From assembly GCA_955652155.1 (NCBI GenBank), contig CATPAT010000192.1:1-5550 (forward strand): a DNA stretch of 5,550 nt, in the 5' to 3' direction. This document shows, piece by piece, positions 1 to 4,475 of this stretch. Position numbers and translations under genes: made by a program. How positions within the stretch are numbered: position 1 is the stretch's first letter; the number at the start of each line of letters is the position of its first letter. Under the pieces are notes generated by a model. The model searched no databases. It was not told where the DNA came from and saw only the letters and a program-made list of their open reading frames with translations. The DNA comes from an uncultured Chthoniobacterales bacterium (GTDB taxonomy: Bacteria > Verrucomicrobiota > Verrucomicrobiia > Chthoniobacterales > UBA10450).

Positions 1-30
1 CCTCGATCGCTCTTCGAAAGGCTGTTCCAC
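1..30 (-). CDS. Start of an unidentified gene downstream of the PqqD-like gene (partial)
   Basis: A GTG codon at 30-28 on the minus strand opens a frame that stays open to the window edge and begins MEQPFERAIE. A TAAGG sequence, which includes the stop codon of the PqqD-like gene, sits 7 nt before the GTG and could act as its ribosome binding site, so the two genes would be translated as one unit. Ten residues do not identify a family. By context (established for many PqqD-containing clusters) the next gene is often a transglutaminase-like lasso peptide B2 protease, but nothing in these residues proves that. The start is plausible and the function is unknown. Confidence 0.35.
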   Translation of the reverse strand, partial: MEQPFEERSR

Positions 31-39
31 GATTCGGCC

Positions 40-318
40 TTACGCTTCAGTGATGTGTAAAAGCCCATATTGTTCACACTCCTCGACCAAGCGGATGGCG
101 TCCCTCGTCAGTTTGATTTCATCCACTTCGTAAATTCCCACGAGTTTCCGAACGGCTTGCGTCACAGAATTGCTTTCTTCAAGCGTGGCGATTATGCGCG
201 TGCCAACCTCGTCAAGAGCGAAGTAATTTTCCGTATTTAAATTGAGAAGTATTGCGTCGTCACCAACTTTCTGCATTAGGACATCTTTCGCCAGTCGCAC
301 TCGTGCTGTCAGTTCCAT
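40..318 (-). CDS. PqqD family protein (RiPP recognition element)
   Basis: This encodes a 92-aa protein, the usual length for a stand-alone PqqD/RRE domain. The N-terminal part shows the family pattern: a strand ending in ILLNLNTENYFALDEVGTRI (about residues 23-42), then helical stretches (TLEESNSVTQAVRKL, then EIKLTRDAIRLVEECEQYGLL), which matches the winged-helix fold of the family. PqqD domains bind the leader of a ribosomally made precursor peptide and hand it to a modifying enzyme such as a radical SAM protein, lasso protease or cyclase. No PQQ biosynthesis genes are visible, so this is a family member and not pqqD itself. The ATG at 318-316 has no clear ribosome binding site, but no better start exists. 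The gene lies 9 nt from a downstream partial gene and about 11 nt from a small upstream ORF, suggesting a short minus-strand operon. Confidence 0.85.
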   Translation of the reverse strand: MELTARVRLAKDVLMQKVGDDAILLNLNTENYFALDEVGTRIIATLEESNSVTQAVRKLVGIYEVDEIKLTRDAIRLVEECEQYGLLHITEA

Positions 319-329
319 GCTATAAACAT

Positions 330-455
330 CTAGACCGAATCCACGCGCTCGTCCATGTCGAGCGCAACGTCTACAATATTCATTGATTCTCGACCGCTGG
401 CAACGTGTTCAATCTGCTCCACTGACGCAGCCGTGGGCCGTAATGAATTCGACAT
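330..455 (-). CDS. Small ORF of 41 aa upstream of the PqqD-like gene, unrecognised
   Basis: ATG at 455-453, stop TAG at 332-330, ending 11 nt before the PqqD-like start. The product begins MSNSLRPTAASVEQ and ends in an acidic stretch (VDVALDMDERVDSV). An AAGAG about 9 nt upstream is a weak ribosome binding site. Its position and size are those expected for a RiPP precursor peptide. However, it lacks the Tyr-Pro-Leu leader pattern of lasso precursors, has no cysteine and shows no obvious Gly-started core. It may be a chance ORF, or the end of an older gene broken where the AtuA relic begins. I do not recognise it. Confidence 0.2.
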   Translation of the reverse strand: MSNSLRPTAASVEQIEHVASGRESMNIVDVALDMDERVDSV

Positions 456-502
456 CTGGTACGGTCTCTTGAAAAGCAGGTAGTCTGACCGTCGGCGCCT
501 GC

Positions 503-1129
503 ATGTCGCATTTTGATTGGAAGGTCGACAATTACGATCGCATCGCGGGTGCGACCGTTGCGGGCCATCTTATCGAGTGCGGGACGCAAGCCTGTGGCAG
601 ATTCTCCACCGATTGGCTCGGCCTTCCCGACAATGGGAACATCGGATTCCCAATCGTCGAAATTTTTGATGATCGATCTTGCGTGATCACGAAACCGAAC
701 GACACGGGTGGCAATGTTAATTTGCGCAGCGTGAAAGAACAGTTGCTCTACGAAGTCGGCGATCCCGGAAATTATTTGAGTCCAGACGCAACAGTTTCAC
801 TTCTCGATCTCGACGTTGAAGAAGTCGGCAAAGATCGAGCGCGCGTTCGTGGAACGCGGGCCTGTGCGCTTACTTCTCAATATAAAGTGAGCGCGATATA
901 TCGCGATGGATTCAAAGCGCACGCCATGATCATGATTTTCGGCCGGAACGCGGTGGCGAAAGCGCGCTGCGCCGGAGAGAACATTTTGAGCCAACTCGAA
1001 GAGCGGGGAACCAAATTCGAGCGATCTCTGGTTGAATGTTTGGGCAGCGGCGGTTCCATCGCCGGAGTTCCTAAAGCTGAACCAGCCAAGCCACGGCAGA
1101 TCAAGCTGCTCAATCACTGCCACCTTTAA
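503..1129 (+). pseudogene. Internal fragment of an AtuA family (DUF1446) protein
   Basis: The 208-aa ORF matches the middle of AtuA/DUF1446 proteins, a family linked to acyclic terpene or acyl-CoA catabolism whose members are usually about 450 aa or more. Recognisable conserved blocks are YDRIAGATVAGHLIECGTQA (residues 11-30), GFPIVEIFDDRSCVITKPND (48-67), VKEQLLYEVGDPGNYLSPD (77-95), VEEVGKDRARVRG (105-117) and YKVSAIYRDGFKA (127-139). The homology starts upstream of the ATG: codons 482-502 read SLTVGAC, and a TGA at 470-472 closes the frame before that. The glycine-rich N-terminal part (roughly 150 or more residues) and the C-terminal part are missing. The last residues after about 1105 (KLLNHCHL) no longer resemble the family. 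It lies head-on to genes on both sides and no partner subunit is present. I conclude that it is a non-functional relic, although the ORF could still be translated. Confidence 0.8.
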
Positions 1130-1133
1130 TTAG

Positions 1134-2093
1134 TTAATTTTGATCAGTTAGAAGGATTTTTGCAATTTCCCTAAAGGATATATTCTTGATCTTACCTTTG
1201 GCTTGCTTCTCTAAGATCAATTCAAAGAACGGGCGATAAAAATCATCGATATCGCGACAACGCAATTCGCATTCGATGAGATGCATCCATGGATGGATAA
1301 AGGATCGATTTTCGATACCGTGCTGAACGATTGCTCGAATGTCTCTAAAGTTACAAATCCCAGGACTTATCCAAAATCCTACAGGAGTGAGAACGTGGCT
1401 GGGATTTCGATGCCAATTCTTATCCGGGCCACGAGCGATGGGGAATCCTGCTTTGGCGATTAGATTACCGTGCGCGCACGCATTGCACGGAAAAACGAAA
1501 CCATCGACTTGTAAGCCGAAGTCAACCAGCAGTCTTTTGGACAACGCCATGTCCGCCCACGCTATTTCAGGACTTGTCGCCTGGTCGGAATAATCAATGT
1601 GCGCATAGCCATGGGAAAGGATCTCATTTAGGTCGGGGCTTTTTCTCAATTCTTCAAGGTAGATTCGACCTCGCCAAAGAGCTTCTCGTTCCCGCAAGAA
1701 ATCAGGCAGTTCATACCAATCGCCCTCGTGCCAAGCTGGGCGAAAGCGCTTTGTGGCTTCCAGGTGCGCATCGGCATTGACCAAACGACCCAAGACAGCC
1801 CAGGAGATGGGGAACTCGAGCCGTTTTAACATTTCAAAAAAAGGGAAAAAATTCTCTGCTTGTCTTTCGGCAGCGTGGATTCGCTTCTCCAGGGTATGAC
1901 TGAACCCGCCCAAATTGCCGTTTCCCCAGAAGAGCTCAAAGTCTATGGTGAAATTAAAAAGCGCGGTCGAGAATGGGGCAGGAACAGGAATCTTTAAATC
2001 GTGTCGACGGCACTCCCCCCAAGGATTTGGCGACGCCCCGAAAGTGGACTTAACCGTCCGGAGGATGCTTTGCGTGGATCGCTTCCAATGCAT
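1134..2093 (-). CDS. Polysaccharide deacetylase family protein (NodB/CE4-like)
   Basis: A 319-aa cytoplasmic-looking protein with no signal peptide. The NodB-like core starts near residue 45: FTIDFELFWG (D51, E53) is the TxDxE metal-site motif; SHGYAHIDY (H161, H165) is the HxxxH metal-binding motif; FVFPCNA (199-205) corresponds to the FPRN-type third motif of this subgroup, with Cys203 where Arg is usual; ARGPDKNWH (220-228) matches the RGxxxxW segment; FIHPWMH (265-271) supplies the late histidine. Such enzymes remove N- or O-acetyl groups from glycans or their precursors, and this subgroup is common in surface polysaccharide clusters. The start ATG at 2093 is only 2 nt past the GNAT stop and has no Shine-Dalgarno sequence of its own, so translation probably depends on ribosomes ending the upstream gene. 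Its last codon lies 4 nt from the relic on the other strand. Family assignment is strong; substrate and activity are uncertain. Confidence 0.85.
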   Translation of the reverse strand: MHWKRSTQSILRTVKSTFGASPNPWGECRRHDLKIPVPAPFSTALFNFTIDFELFWGNGNLGGFSHTLEKRIHAAERQAENFFPFFEMLKRLEFPISWAVLGRLVNADAHLEATKRFRPAWHEGDWYELPDFLREREALWRGRIYLEELRKSPDLNEILSHGYAHIDYSDQATSPEIAWADMALSKRLLVDFGLQVDGFVFPCNACAHGNLIAKAGFPIARGPDKNWHRNPSHVLTPVGFWISPGICNFRDIRAIVQHGIENRSFIHPWMHLIECELRCRDIDDFYRPFFELILEKQAKGKIKNISFREIAKILLTDQN

Positions 2094-2107
2094 GGCTAAA
2101 AAAAATC
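2091..2107 (-). other. T8 run at the GNAT/deacetylase junction, possible slippage or coupling site
   Basis: On the minus strand the GNAT gene ends GAT TTT TTT TAG, then CC, then the ATG of the deacetylase. The eight T residues (2105-2098) abut the stop. Adding one T during transcription, or a -1 ribosomal slip on T TTT TTT, changes the reading to GAT TTT TTT TTA GCC ATG, which is exactly the deacetylase frame and would fuse the two proteins through Leu-Ala. Without slippage, the layout is a normal stop-restart arrangement. Which of these occurs cannot be read from DNA. Confidence 0.45.
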
Positions 2108-3136
2108 CGTATCGCCGCCCATCAGGAACCAGTTCTGGGCGTTGTAAATTTCTTCAGAGGGTTTTTCTGGTCCAAGCGGTCGTAAGACAAAGGGCGTACC
2201 AGCTCCACGCCTGAAAAAGCACAAGTGCCGAAAGGTTTTTTCCAAGCAGTGCTTCGGTTGAATGTACGCAACGGCGCTTTCCGCCCCAAGCGCCTGCAAA
2301 TGCCGACAGGCCCCTTTTAGCAATGCAGACCAGGCTTCCTTGCGTGAGCACACCAGATCCACTAAATGCCCCGAGTTGCCGCTCAAGCGTAAGACTGCAA
2401 AACCAACCAATCCGCCTCTTTGCCGCATTTGCAGGAACTCGTAATTTCGGTCTGGACAGCGCTGATAACGCCACTCCATATAAGCAGCGCTTCGATTCAC
2501 GTGATAAGCGACTTGTTGCTCAAAACTTTGCAGTAACACATCCCAGTCAGAAGGGACCTTCTCACAGCGGGCAAAATCATACTGCGAGGGTTTTCGACTC
2601 AGGAGACATGGTATTTTCCGGAAAAAACCAAGCTTGCGCAGTCCGGGCACGCGACTCGTGAAATAGCTAAGCCGCAGCGGTCTGATTAAATAAAACAAAG
2701 CAAAAGGCGCAAGAAAGTTCAGTTTCTTAATGAAGCAAGGATAGGAGTTAGTGTTAGGGAAGCCGAAAGCAAGCTTCACGCCTCCCCCTTCGGAGGCCTG
2801 AAGTGTATCATTCGCCAGACCCTCGAACAAACCCTGACGGCGATAGTCGGCATTTGTAAACCCATCCAACATCTGGCAGGCGTGGATAGACTCTCTACCT
2901 TTTTTCAACTGATATGAAATAGTGGCGAAGTGACCTGCAAGTTTGGAGCTTTCGCTTTGATCGACGGCCAGGCGAATGAAAGATCGGCCCTGAGGGTTCT
3001 GTTCGTATTCCCACTCCCAACGCGCAAGGTCGGTTTGCTTTTCACCAAATACTTTCGCCTTCAGGTCCAAAATGCTGGCAACGTGCTGCTTCGCAAATGA
3101 GGAAGAACGCCACATCTGAACTTGATTTCTAGACAA
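2096..3136 (-). CDS. GNAT family acyltransferase of polysaccharide-locus type
   Basis: With the chosen start the protein has 346 aa, long enough for two GNAT-like halves. The first half shows LARWEWEYEQNPQGRSF (about 38-54), then MLDGFTNADYRRQGLFEGLA (89-108), where YRRQGLF is the acyl-CoA pyrophosphate-binding loop, then GFPNTNSYPCFIKKLNF (125-141). The second half contains YMEWRYQRCPDRNYEFL (219-235), echoing the W-x-Y-x3-(N/H)P pattern, and the C-terminus is NWFLMGGDTDFF. Proteins with this build usually transfer acyl groups onto sugars or lipid-linked intermediates in exopolysaccharide loci; the acceptor is unknown. Start choice: TTG at 3136-3134 has AAGGAG 5 nt upstream. A TTG at 3184 (362 aa) and an ATG at 3115 are in frame but lack a comparable ribosome binding site. 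It is the first gene of a pair with the deacetylase and is divergent from the glycosyltransferases. Confidence 0.8.
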   Translation of the reverse strand: MSRNQVQMWRSSSFAKQHVASILDLKAKVFGEKQTDLARWEWEYEQNPQGRSFIRLAVDQSESSKLAGHFATISYQLKKGRESIHACQMLDGFTNADYRRQGLFEGLANDTLQASEGGGVKLAFGFPNTNSYPCFIKKLNFLAPFALFYLIRPLRLSYFTSRVPGLRKLGFFRKIPCLLSRKPSQYDFARCEKVPSDWDVLLQSFEQQVAYHVNRSAAYMEWRYQRCPDRNYEFLQMRQRGGLVGFAVLRLSGNSGHLVDLVCSRKEAWSALLKGACRHLQALGAESAVAYIQPKHCLEKTFRHLCFFRRGAGTPFVLRPLGPEKPSEEIYNAQNWFLMGGDTDFF

Positions 3137-3141
3137 GGAAT

Positions 3142-3148
3142 CTCCTTC
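3142..3148 (-). promoter_or_regulatory. Ribosome binding site for the GNAT gene
   Basis: GAAGGAG on the minus strand, 5 nt before the TTG at 3136. It is the best Shine-Dalgarno match near any candidate start of this gene, and it is the reason for preferring the 346-aa form over the 362-aa form. Confidence 0.6.
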
Positions 3149-3251
3149 GAAGGAAATTTTATATGGGTCGCGGGGGAGCTGCAATCTAATTCCGGGCTAA
3201 AACCTTGGACTGTCGTTGTTGACCCCTAAACTGGACTCAAAGGGAACAAAG

Positions 3252-3279
3252 CTTTCTCGCGAAAGTGTCTTTCTTTTTT
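3252..3279 (+). terminator. Weak hairpin followed by a T-rich tract
   Basis: CTTTC (3252-3256), a TCGC loop and GAAAG (3261-3265) form a 5-bp stem, followed a few bases later by a T-rich tract (TCTTTCTTTTTT) ending at 3279. The shape is that of an intrinsic terminator on the plus strand, but the stem is short and AT-leaning and there is no plus-strand gene just upstream. It may be a relic from a lost gene or chance. Confidence 0.2.
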
Positions 3280-3527
3280 GTAGGCTTTCAGTAGGGGTGT
3301 TACTTTGTGGGTGCTAATCTTCGGAGGCTCGTTCTCTATGTGGCGCATTCTCGGTTTCGGCAAGTCAACGGCACCCCCGAAAATGTGATTTTACGATGGA
3401 AAATCGATCAAACTGTCGGCTTAACCGATTGCTGCCGGGTTTCTACATAAGTGACTAAGTAGTAAGTGGAGTTAGTGCCGCAGCTCGGGTAAATGCGGCT
3501 GCACCTCACGGGCCCCACGTATTAATC

Positions 3528-3556
3528 TTGAGAAAAGGCTTTAGATCCTCTATTTA
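3528..3556 (+). promoter_or_regulatory. Candidate sigma70-type promoter for the glycosyltransferases
   Basis: TTGAGA (3528-3533; 5 of 6 to the consensus) is separated by 17 bp from TATTTA (3551-3556), which matches only the first three bases of the -10 consensus. The spacing is ideal and the position fits the plus-strand genes. Transcription would start near 3563, on top of the small ORF's ATG, so this promoter and a Shine-Dalgarno-driven small ORF cannot both be right. Confidence 0.3.
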
Positions 3557-3562
3557 GGAGCA

Positions 3563-3631
3563 ATGAAAAAAAACCTGGCCGCGCAACATGTTGTTGCGCT
3601 TGCAAAGGGGGATAATAGCGGCGCTCAGTAA
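3563..3631 (+). CDS. 22-codon leader-like ORF before the glycosyltransferase
   Basis: ATG at 3563, TAA at 3629-3631; the peptide starts MKKNLAAQHVVALAKG and ends GAQ. AGGAG at 3556-3560 lies only 2 nt from the ATG, closer than usual. It ends 12 nt before the glycosyltransferase ATG, which has no Shine-Dalgarno sequence of its own, so upstream translation could feed ribosomes to it. A perfect hairpin lies inside the ORF. It could be a leader peptide or simply a chance ORF in a 5' untranslated region. Confidence 0.25.
   Translation: MKKNLAAQHVVALAKGDNSGAQ
3581..3599. other. Perfect 8-bp inverted repeat with a 3-nt loop
   Basis: GCGCAACA (3581-3588), loop TGT, TGTTGCGC (3592-3599). On the minus strand the stem is followed after 7 nt by eight T residues (complement of A8 at 3573-3566), a terminator-like order for minus-strand transcripts, though no minus-strand gene ends here. 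On the plus strand it would fold in the leader of the glycosyltransferase mRNA, about 45 nt before its ATG. Confidence 0.4.
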
Positions 3632-3643
3632 TTCGTATTCGCA

Positions 3644-4465
3644 ATGAGGATCATTTTTCTCTCTCCCTCGGCGGAGCGTGGGGGCGCCGAATCAGTTCTA
3701 ATCGAGATGATAAAGGCGTTGCGCGAGGCGAAACCCGCGTGGCCGCTCCACCTGATCGCAGGCGAGAATGGGCCGCTCTTGAAAACTACCCGAGGCCTCG
3801 GCATACCTTCAGAGGTGCTTCCGTTTCCTGTCGCTTTGCATACGTTTGGTGAGAGTCGCCTGCGACAAAGGAAATTTCGTGCTCTCCGGCAGGTTGCTGA
3901 CCTGACCGCTGGCGCGCTCGGTCTGCTAGAGTACTGCCGCTTACTACGCGACCGCCTCAAGCGATTACAGCCAAACATCGTGCATTCCAATGGAATGAAA
4001 ATGCATTTTCTGTCCGCGTTGGCTCGTAGACGACGATCGAGACCTGCACTGGCCTGGCACTTCCACGATTACCTCGGCGCGCGCCCACTCATGTCGCGAT
4101 TGCTGCGTTACGTCGCGCCTCGTAGTCAGCGGATCGTTGCGGTTTCTGAGAGCGTGGCGCAGGATGCTCGTCTCGTCTTGCTGTTTCGCGCCACGATCCA
4201 AACGGTCTACAATTCGGTCGATGCGACTCTCTTCACGCCCGATCGCGCCCCCGCTGGATCTGGACCAACTTGCGGGATTAAGCGAGGTGCGGCCGGGAAT
4301 GCTGCGCGGCGGCCAATTTCGCCACCCCGGCCAGGAGGTTGTCGATTCTCGATCTTAGATTGCGGACGCGGAACCGGCAAGGTGAGCGTGGCCCGCAGTT
4401 CATGCAAGACGGAACCTCTGCTTTCGACGACACAGCCCGCACGCGCTACCTTCGAAAGGGATTGA
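3644..4465 (+). CDS. GT4-like glycosyltransferase, intact N-terminal domain, frameshifted C-terminus
   Basis: The ORF has 273 codons, but only residues 1 to about 202 look like a glycosyltransferase: MRIIFLSPSAERGGAE (glycine-rich first loop, 1-16), WPLHLIAG (33-40), VHSNGMKMHF (113-122), AWHFHDYLGARP (137-148), IVAVSES (164-170) and the domain-linking TVYNSVDATLFTPD (187-200). This is the acceptor-side Rossmann domain of GT-B family 4 enzymes, which transfer a sugar from a nucleotide donor. About half of its residues are identical to the adjacent downstream gene in the first 65 positions. After Ala202 the ORF runs out of frame into low-complexity Pro/Arg/Gly sequence. The donor-binding C-terminal domain, including EPFG and EX7E, is absent, and a normal family member has about 370-400 aa. 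It is probably inactive as a glycosyltransferase. The ATG at 3644 has no clear ribosome binding site. Confidence 0.75.
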   Translation: MRIIFLSPSAERGGAESVLIEMIKALREAKPAWPLHLIAGENGPLLKTTRGLGIPSEVLPFPVALHTFGESRLRQRKFRALRQVADLTAGALGLLEYCRLLRDRLKRLQPNIVHSNGMKMHFLSALARRRRSRPALAWHFHDYLGARPLMSRLLRYVAPRSQRIVAVSESVAQDARLVLLFRATIQTVYNSVDATLFTPDRAPAGSGPTCGIKRGAAGNAARRPISPPRPGGCRFSILDCGRGTGKVSVARSSCKTEPLLSTTQPARATFERD

Positions 4466-4475
4466 ATCGTTCGGC
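4248..4475 (+). pseudogene. Decayed C-terminal remnant of the first glycosyltransferase
   Basis: Removing one C from the C5 run at 4248-4252 restores a frame reading APLDLDQLAGLSEVRPGMLR, which aligns with STLELDKLARFPPPPAGTLR of the next gene. Beyond about 4305 the match becomes patchy: GQEVV near 4340 recalls the GHETF of the paralog, then a TAG at 4356-4358 ends the frame. The remaining bases up to 4475 show no glycosyltransferase motifs; one frame is open to a TGA at 4477-4479 that overlaps the next start, but its residues are not recognisable. At least one frameshift plus a loss of well over 100 codons is needed to explain this. Confidence 0.6.

Larger units (their letters stand above)
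3137..3643. other. Divergent intergenic region between the GNAT and glycosyltransferase genes
   Basis: About 500 bp without a convincing gene above peptide size on either strand. Short imperfect structures are present: GATTTT/AAAATC (3387-3392 with 3400-3405, 7-nt loop) and GCCGCA/TGCGGC (3477-3482 with 3494-3499, 11-nt loop). AT-rich, repeat-like text (variants of AGTAAGTGGAGTTAGT) occupies 3450-3477. The region must carry the promoters for both divergent transcripts. For the minus-strand GNAT gene I could not find a convincing -35/-10 pair. Confidence 0.5.

Noticed and set aside
797..1123. Long antisense ORF across the AtuA fragment
   Set aside because: The plus-strand reading matches conserved AtuA blocks throughout; the minus-strand frame has no family resemblance and is a shadow.
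2323..2661. Plus-strand ORF of over 100 codons inside the GNAT gene
   Set aside because: The minus-strand frame carries the GNAT motifs; the plus-strand product is low in recognisable structure and is best explained as a shadow.
3218..3240. A phrase like the end of an insertion sequence (GTTGACCCCTAAACTGGACT)
   Set aside because: It resembles IS termini in flavour, but no matching inverted end, target duplication or transposase fragment is visible in the window.
3351..3387. Short ORF starting ATGTGGCGC (3339-3389 area) preceded by GGAGG
   Set aside because: It encodes only about 16 residues with no recognisable pattern; such an ORF is expected by chance in 500 bp of non-coding DNA.
3137..3643. 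Possible CRISPR array, tRNA or riboswitch in the intergenic region
   Set aside because: No regularly spaced repeats, no cloverleaf with CCA-like end and no known riboswitch core could be seen.
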